Positions 29,533-38,477 of a stretch of DNA of 64,000 nucleotides are shown piece by piece. Under the pieces are notes generated by a model. The model had not been told where the DNA came from and made no database searches. It saw nothing but the letters and a program-made list of their open reading frames with translations. The translations under genes and the position numbers were made by a program. Within the stretch, counting starts at the first letter, position 1. Each line of letters starts with the position of its first letter. The stretch is from Streptomyces sp. VRA16 Mangrove soil (GTDB taxonomy: Bacteria > Actinomycetota > Actinomycetes > Streptomycetales > Streptomycetaceae). The stretch is from positions 248,001 to 312,000 of the forward strand of contig NZ_JAFVLN010000003.1 of the NCBI RefSeq assembly GCF_017377775.1, given 5' to 3'.

Positions 29533-29609
29533 TCAACGTCCTAAACTGCGAACGGCAAGATAGGAAGCAGGGCAACGCGCGTCAACGGTTCGCGCAAAGG
29601 TGAGCGGGA

Positions 29610-30095
29610 GTGATGGGTGTGGCGGGTGAACTCTGGCCGGTTTCCGACGTGTTGGTGTACCTGACCGGAAGCTGGCGGGTCGAGCGGACCGTGCGGGATC
29701 TCGCCGCCGACGCGACCGGCACGTTCACCGGCACGACGGAGTTCACGGCGGCGGCAGGCGGCGGGCTGCGGCACTTCGAGTCGGGCTCGTTCACCTGGCA
29801 CGGAACGACCCGTCCCGCCGAGCGGACCCTCTTCTTCGAGCCGGACCCCGACGCCCCGGGCGCCGCCGTGGTGCGCTTCGGCGACGGCCGCTTCTTCCAC
29901 GGCCTCGATCTGCGCACGGGCCGGCACGTGGCGGACCATCCGTGCTCGGCGGACCTCTACCGGGGCGAGTTCACGGTGTACGACGCGGGCCGCTGGCGGA
30001 CGGTGTGGCGGGTGAAGGGCCCGGCGAAGGACCTGCTGCTCACGACGGACTACCGGCGGCAAGCCGGAGGCTCCAGCGCCCCGGATGCCCGCTGA
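29610..30095 (+). CDS. DUF6314-type protein
   Basis: The 161-residue lipocalin-like protein of unknown function has YLTGSWRVERTVRDLA at the start. The middle contains HFESGSFTWHG and AERTLFFEPD, followed by the conserved HVADHPCSADLYRGEFTVY and RVKGPAKDLLLTTDYRR. This order of motifs is what I recall for DUF6314. GTG 29610 and ATG 29613 are adjacent, with GGGAG just before. The 3' end overlaps the convergent phosphatase-like gene by 56 bases, long for this genome. Confidence 0.75.
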   Translation: MMGVAGELWPVSDVLVYLTGSWRVERTVRDLAADATGTFTGTTEFTAAAGGGLRHFESGSFTWHGTTRPAERTLFFEPDPDAPGAAVVRFGDGRFFHGLDLRTGRHVADHPCSADLYRGEFTVYDAGRWRTVWRVKGPAKDLLLTTDYRRQAGGSSAPDAR

Positions 30096-30618
30096 CGGTC
30101 GCGGCCGACAGCGGCCGCACGTCGATGTTCCAGTACGTCGACGGGGGCGCCTTCAGCGCGTAGACCAGGGCGGCCCGGACCACGGACGGCTCGGCGACGG
30201 CCACGATCCGGGTGCCGTCGGCGGGCCGGGTGTCCAGCCAGGCGCCGACCCGCGCGATGAAGGCGAGCAGCGGCTCCCCGCCGTGCGGCGCCGAGCGCGG
30301 ATCGGCCAGCCAGCGGTCGACGGCGGCCGGTTCGACGGCCGTCACCTCGGCGAGCGTTCGGCCCCGCCAGCGACCCATGTCGCACTCGCGCAGCGCGGGC
30401 TGGGCCAGCGGGGCGAGGCCGAGCGCGTCACCGGTCGCGCGGCTGCGCGGGGTCGGCGAGCAGTAGCGCAGCTCGGCCGCGCCGAGGGCGGCGAGGCCGG
30501 GCGCCGCGCGCCGCACCTCGTACCAGCCCGCCTCGTCGAGCGGCCGGTCGTCGTCGAAGCGCTCCGCGAGCAGGGCGGAGCTGCGCGCGGCGGCGAGAAG
30601 CGTGACGCTGAGCTGCAT
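30040..30618 (-). CDS. degenerate histidine-phosphatase-family protein
   Basis: The 192-residue protein keeps the fold landmarks: AELRYCSPTPRSRATGDALGL, ECDMGRWRGRTLAEV, and a final TRIVAVAEPSVVRAALVYAL. However, the N-terminal RHG motif that carries the phosphorylated His is replaced by AAARSS, and the second catalytic His (normally VTHGG) is AEPS. It is therefore probably not a phosphatase, and may bind a ligand or be a decaying gene. Reading frame and codon use look intact. Confidence 0.75.
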   Translation of the reverse strand: MQLSVTLLAAARSSALLAERFDDDRPLDEAGWYEVRRAAPGLAALGAAELRYCSPTPRSRATGDALGLAPLAQPALRECDMGRWRGRTLAEVTAVEPAAVDRWLADPRSAPHGGEPLLAFIARVGAWLDTRPADGTRIVAVAEPSVVRAALVYALKAPPSTYWNIDVRPLSAATVSGHPGRWSLRLAAGSPS

Positions 30619-30657
30619 GCCCGATCGTGTAACCGGCCAGTAGCCAAGGTCAAGAGT

Positions 30658-31119
30658 TCACCCGCTGTGAGTATCGGGGCGCTGCGCCCCGTCGAAGCAG
30701 AGGGCCATCCACCGGTCGGGCCGCTCCAGCGGCTCGAAGCCGACCTCCGCGTACACCCCGTGCGCGTCGTGCGTGGCGAGCAGGACACGGCGGATGCCGA
30801 GCGGCTCCAGGTGGTCGCGGGCGGCGGCGACGAGCGCCTTGCCGAGGCCCTTGCCGCGCATCGCCGGGTCCACGTACACATCGCACAGCCAGGCGAAGGT
30901 GGCGTGGTCCGTCACGACGCGCGCGTACGCCACCTGCTCCCCCGACGTGTCGTCGTACGCACCGAAGTTGAGGGATCCGGCGATCGCCTTGTCCTGCTTC
31001 TCGCGCGTTCTGCCCTTCGCCCAGTACGCGTCGGTGGACAGCCAGCGGTGGACGCGCCCGGCGTCGATGCGGGCGGGGTCGGCGGAGAAGGCGTACCCCT
31101 CGGGAAAAGTGTCAGTCAT
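30658..31119 (-). CDS. GNAT family N-acetyltransferase
   Basis: The 153-residue acetyltransferase has FAWLCDVYVDPAMRGKGLGKALVAAARDHL, the acetyl-CoA-binding region with R-G-K-G-L-G-K, and the terminal VYAEVGFEPLERPDRWM strand. The acceptor is unknown. ATG 31119 with GAGGG upstream is chosen over an in-frame ATG at 31161, because the extra residues overlap the MocR gene end. The 8-base overlap with the upstream MocR gene suggests co-expression. Confidence 0.88.
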   Translation of the reverse strand: MTDTFPEGYAFSADPARIDAGRVHRWLSTDAYWAKGRTREKQDKAIAGSLNFGAYDDTSGEQVAYARVVTDHATFAWLCDVYVDPAMRGKGLGKALVAAARDHLEPLGIRRVLLATHDAHGVYAEVGFEPLERPDRWMALCFDGAQRPDTHSG

Positions 31120-32584
31120 CCGCAGACCCTCGCAGGTCAGAGCCTTCCGCGTCGAACGCATTACGGTGCCATGCCGCCTCCAGGCGCCGCACCCCCTCGG
31201 TGATCTCCGCCGCCGAGGCCACCGCCACGAAACTGAACCTGATGTGCGGCGCCGGCGGTTCGGCCGCGAAGTACGGGCGGCCGGGAGCGACCGCGACGCC
31301 CGCGTGCAGCGCGGCGGTGACCAGGTGCCGCTCGTCCGTGCCGTCGGGCAGCCGGGCCCACAGGTGGTAGCCGCCGGCCGGGACGTGCGGCACCGACAGT
31401 TCGGGCAGGCGCTGCCGCAGCCCGGCCACGAGCAGATCGCGCCGCCGCTTCAACTCCCCCGCCACCGTGCGCAGATGGCGCGGCCAGGCGGGCGAGCCGA
31501 CGAGTTCGAGGGTGGCCTCCTGCAGCGGGCGCGGCACGAAGAGCTGGTCGACGACCTGGATGGCGCGCAACCGCTCCAGGACGGGCCCGCGCGCGGCGAG
31601 ACAGCCGATGCGCAGACTCGGCGAGGTCGCCTTGGTCAGCGAGCAGACGTGCACGACGACACCGTCCGCGTCGTCGGTGGCCAGCGGCCTCGGCAGCGGT
31701 CCCGCGTCCTCGTGGGCGAGGCGGCGCACGAAGTCGTCCTCGATGACGAAGGCGCCGGCCGCGCGGGCGATCCTCAGCACCTCGGGGCGGCGCTCCGGGG
31801 CGAGCACGGCGCCGGTCGGGTTCTGGAAGAGCGGCTGGCAGACGAAGAGTCGCGCCCCGGTCGCCCGGAACGCCTGCTCCAGGAGATCGGGCCGTACGCC
31901 GTCGGGGTCCACCGGCACCGGTACCGGCCGCAGCCCCGCGGCCCGCGCGATCGCCAGCATCCCCGGATACGTCGGCGACTCGACCAGCACGGGCGCCCCG
32001 GGCGGGGCGAGCGCGCGCAGCGCCGTGCCGAGCGCCGACTGCCCGCCGGAGGTGATCAGCACCTCGGCGTCGGTGACCGCGCCGCCGATGCCGCGCGCGA
32101 ACCACTCGCGCAGTTCGGGCAGTCCGTCGACGGGCGGCCGGGTCCAGGCACCCGGCCGGCGGCCCGCGCGGGCGAGCGCGGCGGCCATCGCGGCGCCGGG
32201 CTGCAGCACCTCGTGCAGATAGCCGCCGTTGAACTCGACGACCCCGGGCGGCGGCGCCGACAGCGTGACCAGTACACCGGACGCGTCGACGGCGCGCGGG
32301 ACGAGGTCGGTGCCGCCCTCCGCGCTGAGCGCGACCTCCTGCCAGGACGTGTCGCCGGCCGGGGCGGCGGTGCGGGCGGCGGCCTTGAAGACACCGGCAC
32401 CGGGCCGGGTCACCACGAGCCCTTCGGCGGCGAGCTGCGCGAGGGCCCGCGACACCGTCACCGGACTCACCCTGAACCGTTCGACAAGCGCCCGGCTCGA
32501 CGGCAGCTTTTCATTGTCCGAGTAGCGGTTCAGCTCACCCTTCAGCTGCTTCGCCAATTCAGCCACGCTGCTACGCTGTTGCAT
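31112..32584 (-). CDS. MocR/PdxR-type GntR regulator with aminotransferase domain
   Basis: The 490-residue protein has an N-terminal GntR winged helix (KLPSSRALVERFRVSPVTVSRALAQLAAEGLV). A fold-I aminotransferase-like domain follows, with ITSGGQSALGTAL, FVCQPLFQNPTGAVLAPERR, and the PLP-lysine in VCSLTKATSPSLRIG. Such regulators sense PLP or amino compounds. The start ATG (32584) overlaps the start ATG of the divergent EamA transporter gene, so that transporter is its probable target. No Shine-Dalgarno is apparent, suggesting leaderless translation. Confidence 0.9.
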   Translation of the reverse strand: MQQRSSVAELAKQLKGELNRYSDNEKLPSSRALVERFRVSPVTVSRALAQLAAEGLVVTRPGAGVFKAAARTAAPAGDTSWQEVALSAEGGTDLVPRAVDASGVLVTLSAPPPGVVEFNGGYLHEVLQPGAAMAAALARAGRRPGAWTRPPVDGLPELREWFARGIGGAVTDAEVLITSGGQSALGTALRALAPPGAPVLVESPTYPGMLAIARAAGLRPVPVPVDPDGVRPDLLEQAFRATGARLFVCQPLFQNPTGAVLAPERRPEVLRIARAAGAFVIEDDFVRRLAHEDAGPLPRPLATDDADGVVVHVCSLTKATSPSLRIGCLAARGPVLERLRAIQVVDQLFVPRPLQEATLELVGSPAWPRHLRTVAGELKRRRDLLVAGLRQRLPELSVPHVPAGGYHLWARLPDGTDERHLVTAALHAGVAVAPGRPYFAAEPPAPHIRFSFVAVASAAEITEGVRRLEAAWHRNAFDAEGSDLRGSADD

Positions 32585-33518
32585 GAAGACAGAGAGTAGC
32601 GCTACCGACTCGGCCACGATAGCGGTCACCGCCTCCGACGCGGTACCCGAGCCGCGTTCCGGCCGGGCGCTCGGCACCGCCCTCGCCGCGCTCGGCGTCA
32701 CCACGTTCTCGCTGACGTTCCCCTCGACCGTGTGGGCTCTCGAAGGGTTCGGGCCCTGGTCCCTGGTGAGCGTGCGCAGCGTCCTGGCGGCCGCGGTCGC
32801 CGGCGTGTGCCTGCTCGCGCTGCGGGTGCCGCTGCCGCGCCGCCGCCACTGGGGCGGGCTCGCGGTCGTCGGGGCCGGCGTGGTGCTCGGGTTCCCGATG
32901 CTCACCACCCTCGCCCTGCGGACGGCGACGACCGCGCACTCGGCCGTGGTGGTCGGCCTGCTGCCGCTGACCACGGCCGTCCTCTCGGCGCTGCGCACCG
33001 GGGCGCGGCCCTCGCGCGCCTTCTGGATCGCGGCCTGCGCGGGCGCCGCCGCCGTGGTCGCGTTCACCGTGCAGCAGAGCGGCGGCGCGCTGACCCGCGC
33101 CGATCTCTACCTCTTCGGCGCGCTGCTGATCTGCGCCGCCGGATACACCGAGGGCGGCCGCCTCGCCAAGGTGATGCCGGGCTGGCAGGTCATCTCCTGG
33201 GCGCTGGTGCTGTGCCTGCCCCTCACCGCGGCCGGGGCGGGCGTCGCGCTCTCGGCCGAGCCGGTGCACCTCACCGCGCACGCGGTCGTCGGCCTGGTCT
33301 GGGTGGCCGTCGTCTCGACCTTCTGCGGCCTGGTCGTCTGGTACAAGGGGATGGGCCTGATCGGCATCCCGAAGGCCAGCCAACTCCAGCTCGCCCAGCC
33401 CCTGTTGACCCTCGTCTGGTCGGTGTTCCTGCTCGGCGAGACGCTGCCGGTGGCGGCGCCGCTGACCGCCGCGGCCGTCCTGGTGTGCATCGCGGTGACC
33501 CAGCGGACGCGCGGCTGA
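32583..33518 (+). CDS. EamA/DMT-family transporter
   Basis: The 311-residue membrane protein has about ten hydrophobic helices in two EamA repeats (TAHSAVVVGLLPLTTAVLSAL and STFCGLVVWYKGMGLIGIPKASQLQLAQPLLTLV-type segments). Members export metabolites such as amino acids or threonine/homoserine analogues. It is divergent from the MocR regulator, with start codons overlapping in a CATG tetranucleotide. No Shine-Dalgarno is possible without entering the other gene; GTG or ATG codons further in are less conserved-looking. Confidence 0.88.
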   Translation: MKTESSATDSATIAVTASDAVPEPRSGRALGTALAALGVTTFSLTFPSTVWALEGFGPWSLVSVRSVLAAAVAGVCLLALRVPLPRRRHWGGLAVVGAGVVLGFPMLTTLALRTATTAHSAVVVGLLPLTTAVLSALRTGARPSRAFWIAACAGAAAVVAFTVQQSGGALTRADLYLFGALLICAAGYTEGGRLAKVMPGWQVISWALVLCLPLTAAGAGVALSAEPVHLTAHAVVGLVWVAVVSTFCGLVVWYKGMGLIGIPKASQLQLAQPLLTLVWSVFLLGETLPVAAPLTAAAVLVCIAVTQRTRG

Positions 33519-33597
33519 CGCGTTGCCGGGGTTCCAACTCCCCTGCCGCGCCGTAGACTTGCCGCAACTCACGGGCACGGCAAGGGGGGAACTCCCG

Positions 33598-33795
33598 ATG
33601 CGCGCAACCGTAGGCGACAAACTTCTCGTGCACGGCCGGATCGTCGGGCAGCACGACCGGGTCGCTCAGATCATCGAAGTGCTCGGGGCGGACGGCGGTC
33701 CGCCCTTCCGGGTCCGCTTCGAGGACGGCCACGAGGCGATCATGTCGCCGGGCCCCGACTCGGTCGTACGGCACGCGGGGGACGACAGGGCCTAG
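33598..33795 (+). CDS. DUF1918 domain protein
   Basis: The 65-residue basic beta-rich protein has MRATVGDKLLVHGRIVGQ then FRVRFEDGHEAIMSPGPD. The DUF1918 fold resembles a small SH3-like barrel; its role is unknown in the family. A GGGGGGA stretch precedes ATG 33598. It overlaps the convergent GHL10-type gene by 4 bases. Confidence 0.85.
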   Translation: MRATVGDKLLVHGRIVGQHDRVAQIIEVLGADGGPPFRVRFEDGHEAIMSPGPDSVVRHAGDDRA

Positions 33796-35000
33796 GAGTA
33801 GTGGTCGGCGACCACCCGGGCCATCGCCCCGATCCGGTCCTGGCCGACCTCCTTGGCGGAGAAGAAGATGTGCCCGCGCACCTCGTGGAAGCCCGCCGCG
33901 AACGTCAGGTGCCGGGACAGCTCGGCCGGGTCCTGCCAGGCGGCGGGCTGCGCCGGGTCGCCCGCCTTGTAGAGGGCCTCGCCGATGTACAGCCGCACCC
34001 CCGTCCCGCGCACGACGTCGGCCCACCAGGGCACGAGCTTCGCGTAGTCGGCGGCGGCGAAGCCGATGTTCCAGTACACCTGCGGCACGATGTAGTCGAT
34101 CCACCGCTCACGCACCCACTGACGGGTGTCGGCGTGCAGGTTGTCGTAGGTCTGCACCCCCGCGGTGGTGTCGGAGCCCTCCGGGTCCGTCGCCTTGTTG
34201 CGCCACACCGCGAACGGGCTGATCCCGAACCGCGTCCCGGGCCGCGCCTTCTTGATGCGCTGCGCCATCTCCCGTACGAGCTGGTCGATGTTGTCGCGCC
34301 GCCAGGCCGCCCGGTCCGGGAACCCGCTCCCGTACGCCGCGTAGGCCGCGTCGTCGTCGAAGGTCTGCCCGGCGACCGGGTACGGGTAGAAGTAGTCGTC
34401 GAAGTGGACGGCGTCGATCGCGTACTTCCGCACCGCGTCGGTCATCGCGTCCTCGACGAAGCGGCGGACCTCCGGCAGGCCCGGGTTGTAGTAGAGCTTG
34501 CCGCCGTAGGGCACGACCCAGTCGGGGTGCAGCCGGGCCGGGTGCGTGGGCACGAGCCGGCTCGGGTCGGTGTGGTTGGCGACGCGGTACGGGTTGAACC
34601 AGGCGTGCAGTTCCAGACCGCGCCGGTGGGCCTCGGTCACGGCCGTGCCCAGCGGGTCCCAGCCCGGATCCTTGCCCTGGGTGCCGGTGAGCACCTCCGA
34701 CCACGGTTCGTACGGGGACGGCCACAGCGCGTCGGCGGTGGGCCGCACCTGGAAGACGACCGTGTTCAGCCGGCGGCGGACCGCGGTGTCGAGGTGGGCG
34801 AGCAGTTCGGCTCGCTGCTCGGCGGCGGTGAGCCCGGCCTTCGACGGCCAGTCCCGGCCCGCGACGGTGGCCAGCCACATGCCCCGCAGCTCGGGGTGGC
34901 GGCGTCGGCCGTGGCCCGCGGCGACCGCGTCCCCCGCCGTCAGTCCGGCCACTGCGAGAGCGGCTCCGACCGTGAACGCGCGGCGTGAGATACGTCCCAT
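33792..35000 (-). CDS. Tat-exported GHL10-type glycoside-hydrolase-like protein
   Basis: The 402-residue protein has a twin-arginine signal (SRRAF followed by an Ala-rich hydrophobic core). The mature part has LRGMWLATVAGRDWPS, LNTVVFQVRPTADALW, LELHAWFNPYRVA, and a central AIDAVHFDDYFYPYPV with acidic residues in the barrel. These are hallmarks of the family-10-like GHL10/DUF187 proteins, thought to cleave cell-wall or storage glycans outside the cell. The substrate is not known. ATG 35000 begins directly with the Tat motif. Confidence 0.87.
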   Translation of the reverse strand: MGRISRRAFTVGAALAVAGLTAGDAVAAGHGRRRHPELRGMWLATVAGRDWPSKAGLTAAEQRAELLAHLDTAVRRRLNTVVFQVRPTADALWPSPYEPWSEVLTGTQGKDPGWDPLGTAVTEAHRRGLELHAWFNPYRVANHTDPSRLVPTHPARLHPDWVVPYGGKLYYNPGLPEVRRFVEDAMTDAVRKYAIDAVHFDDYFYPYPVAGQTFDDDAAYAAYGSGFPDRAAWRRDNIDQLVREMAQRIKKARPGTRFGISPFAVWRNKATDPEGSDTTAGVQTYDNLHADTRQWVRERWIDYIVPQVYWNIGFAAADYAKLVPWWADVVRGTGVRLYIGEALYKAGDPAQPAAWQDPAELSRHLTFAAGFHEVRGHIFFSAKEVGQDRIGAMARVVADHYS

Positions 35001-35184
35001 GGATCCCCCCGATTTCCCGTGTCACTGTGAGCCCTGGATGAACAGGCGTTAACCCGGACTCCATACCTCTCATGTCTACGGGGTAACGTGCAGATCCGGA
35101 AGCCCCTGGAAGGGTTTCCAGACCCCTGATCCGGTGGCCCCGAACCCACGGGCGGCCGAGCAGACGAACACCGAAAGGCACGAG

Positions 35185-36057
35185 GTGACGGACGCCTTGA
35201 CTGACATCACACGCGTCGGAGTGGTGGGCTGTGGCCAGATGGGCGCCGGCATCGCGGAGGTGTGCGCCCGCAGCGGACTCGACGTGAAGGTCGCCGAGAC
35301 CACCGGTGAGGCCCTGGAGATCGGCCGCACCCGGCTGCTCAACTCCCTCGCGAAGGCGGCGTCCCGCGGCAAGATCAGCGAGGAGGAGCTGGCGGCCACG
35401 CAGGCCCGCCTCACCTTCACCACGGACCTGGGCGAGTTCGCCGACCGTGACCTCACGATCGAGGCGGTCGTGGAGAACGAGCAGGTCAAGACGGAGATCT
35501 TCCAGATCCTCGACCAGGTCGTGACCCGCCCGGACGCGATCTTGGCCTCCAACACCTCGTCCATCCCGCTGGTGAAGCTGGCCGTGGCGACGTCGCGCCC
35601 CGACCACGTCATCGGTATCCACTTCTTCAACCCGGCCCCGGTGCAGAAGCTCGTCGAGCTGATCCCGGCCCTGACCACGTCCGAGGGCACGATCAGCCGC
35701 GCCCAGGCGCTGGTCGAGAAGATCCTCGGCAAGCACGCGATCCGCGCCCAGGACCGCTCGGGCTTCGTGGTCAACGCGCTGCTCGTGCCGTACCTGCTCT
35801 CCTCCATCCGGATGTTCGAGTCGGGCATCGCCAGCCGCGAGGACATCGACAACGGCATGGAGCTGGGCTGCGCCCACCCGATGGGCCCGCTCAAGCTCTC
35901 CGACCTGATCGGCCTGGACACGATCGCGTCGATCGCGGACTCGATGTACGCCGAGTACAAGGAGCCGCTGTACGCCGCTCCTCCGCTGCTCCAGCGGATG
36001 GTCGACGCGGGCCGCCTCGGCCGCAAGTCGGGGTCGGGCTTCTACACCTACGCCTGA
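35185..36057 (+). CDS. 3-hydroxybutyryl-CoA dehydrogenase
   Basis: The 290-residue NAD-dependent enzyme has GVVGCGQMGAGIAEVCARSG, the His-containing HVIGIHFFNPAPVQKLVELI, and SGFVVNALLVPYLLSSIRM. It oxidises or forms 3-hydroxybutyryl-CoA, feeding fatty-acid or polyketide precursor metabolism. GTG 35185 behind GAAAGGCACGAG is chosen; the ORF extends upstream to ATG 35134 but without a ribosome-binding site. A strong terminator follows at 36076. Confidence 0.93.
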   Translation: MTDALTDITRVGVVGCGQMGAGIAEVCARSGLDVKVAETTGEALEIGRTRLLNSLAKAASRGKISEEELAATQARLTFTTDLGEFADRDLTIEAVVENEQVKTEIFQILDQVVTRPDAILASNTSSIPLVKLAVATSRPDHVIGIHFFNPAPVQKLVELIPALTTSEGTISRAQALVEKILGKHAIRAQDRSGFVVNALLVPYLLSSIRMFESGIASREDIDNGMELGCAHPMGPLKLSDLIGLDTIASIADSMYAEYKEPLYAAPPLLQRMVDAGRLGRKSGSGFYTYA

Positions 36058-36075
36058 TCACACTCCGTACTCGCA

Positions 36076-36127
36076 AACGGGCCCGCTGTCCGAAGACACC
36101 GTCTTCGGAACACCGGGCCCGTTCTTT
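36076..36127 (+). terminator. strong terminator after the 3-hydroxybutyryl-CoA dehydrogenase gene
   Basis: The outer stem ACGGGCCCG/CGGGCCCGT encloses a second stem, CCGAAGAC-ACC-GTCTTCGG, followed by TTCTTTT. This is one of the few classical U-tract terminators in the window. Confidence 0.85.
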
Positions 36128-36251
36128 TCGCACGGGGTGCGCGCGACTGACTCGCATATGCCCATCGCACACGCTCCCGCCGCGTCCACCAGGCGAGTTG
36201 ACTTCCGGTGCGCACAACAGGGATGTGCCGACTACGGAAAGGAGCCGACTC

Positions 36252-36509
36252 GTGACCACCGACCCGGAGCATCCCGTGGTCCCAGAAGAACTCGCAGAGT
36301 TACGCCGTGTCTTCGAGGTCGGACTGACCCGGATCGACGGTGAACTGGCCCTGCTCGCTCATCGCGACGACCAGACCGTCAAGGATCACGATGAACTGAA
36401 CGCGCGGATCACCGCCTTGGAGCACACCCGCTGGCCCTTGCCCACGGTCGCCGCGCTGGCCGCGGTGGGAGCCGTCGCCGTCGCGGTCTGGCAGGCGCTC
36501 GGGCGCTGA
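36252..36509 (+). CDS. small coiled-coil single-TM protein
   Basis: The 85-residue hypothetical protein has a charged N-terminal helix of about 60 residues with heptad-like Leu spacing (ELAELRRVFEVGLTRIDGEL), then one hydrophobic helix near residues 62-83. GTG 36252 follows AAGGAG closely. Similar short proteins occur in phage lysis cassettes and also as chromosomal orphans. No phage genes are near. Function unknown. Confidence 0.65.
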   Translation: MTTDPEHPVVPEELAELRRVFEVGLTRIDGELALLAHRDDQTVKDHDELNARITALEHTRWPLPTVAALAAVGAVAVAVWQALGR

Positions 36510-36532
36510 GGCGCCCACGGCTCAGCGGGAGT

Positions 36533-37063
36533 TCAGCCGAGCCTGAGATGGTGCAGGAGCAAGAGCGCGGCCGCCATGTTGGCGGCCGGGACCTCTCCGC
36601 GGGCGAGCATGTCGGGGACGAGTTTGAGCGGGACCCATTCCCTGCGGTCCGACTCGAAATCGTCCTGGGGGTGGCCGATGTACGTTGCCTCGTCGGTCCA
36701 GTAGATGTGGTGCCGGGCGTCCGTCAGACCGTTGGACGGTTCGACGGTCATCAGGTGCCGCAGCGGTCCCGGCCGCCAGCCGGTCTCCTCCTCCAGTTCT
36801 CGGGCGGCCGCGTACGCGATGTCCTCGCCGTCCTCGACCACTCCCGCGGCGAGCTCCCAGCCCCAGCTGTCGGTGATGAAGCGGTGCCGCCACAGCAGGA
36901 GCACCTCGTCCGCGTCGTTGACCACCGTCGCGACCGCGACGGGGCGAAGCCGTATGAGGAAGTGGTCGAGGTGCCGGCCGTCCGGGAGTTCGACGTCTGC
37001 CAGGTTGACGCTGAACCACCGGTTTTCATACACAGTTTGTTCGTTCTGTTTCGTCCACTGCAC
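36533..37063 (-). CDS. NUDIX hydrolase
   Basis: The 176-residue protein has the Nudix box GVVEDGEDIAYAAARELEEETGW (G-x5-E-x7-REUxEExGU pattern) preceded by DEVLLLWRHRF. It resembles ADP-ribose/nucleoside-diphosphate-sugar pyrophosphatases of the ADPRase type. The start is GTG 37063 with GGAAGG upstream. It lies 73 bases downstream of the HTH-TPR regulator gene on the same strand. Confidence 0.9.
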   Translation of the reverse strand: MQWTKQNEQTVYENRWFSVNLADVELPDGRHLDHFLIRLRPVAVATVVNDADEVLLLWRHRFITDSWGWELAAGVVEDGEDIAYAAARELEEETGWRPGPLRHLMTVEPSNGLTDARHHIYWTDEATYIGHPQDDFESDRREWVPLKLVPDMLARGEVPAANMAAALLLLHHLRLG

Positions 37064-37136
37064 GGTTCTGCCACCTTCCGTCGAGTTGATGGCAATATCG
37101 CAGCAGTGGGGTGAACGAGCGCCCACCGAAAAGGGC

Positions 37137-38477
37137 TCAGAGCGGTACGCGCAGTGCCCCGTCGATGAGTTCGGCGGCTTCGGCCGTACCGGCGCAGCCG
37201 CTGCGCACCAGGTGCTCGCGTACCGCCCGGAGTCTGTCGCGCAACCGCTGGGACTCCATCCCCCGCGCGGCCTCGGCCATCTGGACCGCGGTCTCGACGG
37301 CCTGGTCCGCGTTGCCCTGCCGGAGCTGGATCTGGCTGAGAACCGCGAGCCGGTGCACACGGCCGCGGTCGTGGGCCGGGGTGTGCACGGCCTCGGTGGC
37401 GTGCTCCTTGGCGCCGACGTAGTCGCCGAGGCTCAACAGGGCCTCCGCGACCTGGACGTTGACGAATCCGGGCTGCACGTACCCGGTCTCGTCCGGCTCG
37501 TGTCCGCGCCGGATCCGGTCGGCGGCGGACTCGGCACGCCGGATGCACTCCAGCGCGCTGGTGCCGTCACCGAGGTGTGCGTACGCCTTGGCCTGCATCG
37601 CGTACAGATCGGAGGCGAGTGCGGGCGTGATGTGCCGCCCTGCGGCGCGCAGCGCGGCCTCCGCGAAGGCGACGGCCTGCCGGTACTCGCGCATGTGCAG
37701 CGACTGGTTGACCAGCAGCGCTATGACGTACGCGCCGAGGCCCCGGTCCCCGCTGGCCTTCGCGAGTCTCAGTGCCTGGTGGAAGTAGCGCTGGGCGAGG
37801 CCGTGCGCGTCCGAGTCGTAGGCGCAGATCCCCGCGATGGCCACCAACCCGCCGGTGGCGCGGTGGAGTTGGCGTCCCGTCTCGTCGGTGTAGCTGCCGC
37901 GCAGCAGGGGCGCCGCCTCGCTGTTGAGGAAGCCGACGATCCGGATCCGGGTCGCGATGCCGCCCGCCTTGCGGTACATCTGCTCGTAGTGCGTGCGGGC
38001 CGAACGCATCATCTCCAGGTCGGCGAGGCTGACCTGGTGGCGTCCGCCGCGGGAGACGTCGGTGTCCTCCGGCGGGTTCTCCCACTCCCACACCGGCATC
38101 ACGGCCGGGGTGCCGGTGACCGCGGGCGCGTCCAGGATGTGCCGGCGCTGCTGCTGGTCCGAACGCCACAGCGCGGTGGCCCGCTCCACGAACCCGGACA
38201 GCGTCCCGTTGTGCGGGACCGCCGGCTCCCCCGGGATGCCGAGGCCGATGTCGTCGAGCGTGACGTGCCGCTGGAGCCGGGCGGCGAGCACCTCGCAGAT
38301 CAGGTCGGGCACCTGCCCTCGCGGACGCTGCCCCTTCAACCACCGCGCCACGGCGGTGTGTTCGTACCTCAGGGAGAGTCCGCGGGCCTTGCCCGCCTGG
38401 TTCACATGGGCGGCGAGACCCGCATGGGAGATCCCGGCCTCGTCGAGAATCGCGTCGAGCAGGGTGTTGGGCTGCAT
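37137..38477 (-). CDS. HTH-TPR regulator of the Streptomyces Nsd-like type
   Basis: The 446-residue protein has an N-terminal helix-turn-helix-like region (LLDAILDEAGISHAGLAAHVN then EHTAVARWLKGQRPRG). A long alpha-helical part contains TPR-like repeats, for example YFHQALRLAKASGDRGLGAYV, AYAHLGDGTSALECIRRAE and LSLGDYVGAKEHATEA. Proteins of this shape regulate differentiation or antibiotic production in Streptomyces. The specific target here is not known. GGAGGG precedes ATG 38477 by seven bases. Confidence 0.8.
   Translation of the reverse strand: MQPNTLLDAILDEAGISHAGLAAHVNQAGKARGLSLRYEHTAVARWLKGQRPRGQVPDLICEVLAARLQRHVTLDDIGLGIPGEPAVPHNGTLSGFVERATALWRSDQQQRRHILDAPAVTGTPAVMPVWEWENPPEDTDVSRGGRHQVSLADLEMMRSARTHYEQMYRKAGGIATRIRIVGFLNSEAAPLLRGSYTDETGRQLHRATGGLVAIAGICAYDSDAHGLAQRYFHQALRLAKASGDRGLGAYVIALLVNQSLHMREYRQAVAFAEAALRAAGRHITPALASDLYAMQAKAYAHLGDGTSALECIRRAESAADRIRRGHEPDETGYVQPGFVNVQVAEALLSLGDYVGAKEHATEAVHTPAHDRGRVHRLAVLSQIQLRQGNADQAVETAVQMAEAARGMESQRLRDRLRAVREHLVRSGCAGTAEAAELIDGALRVPL

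Noticed and set aside
36252..36509. Prophage lysis gene
   Set aside because: Size and topology would fit, but no phage gene is near and the flanks are housekeeping genes.
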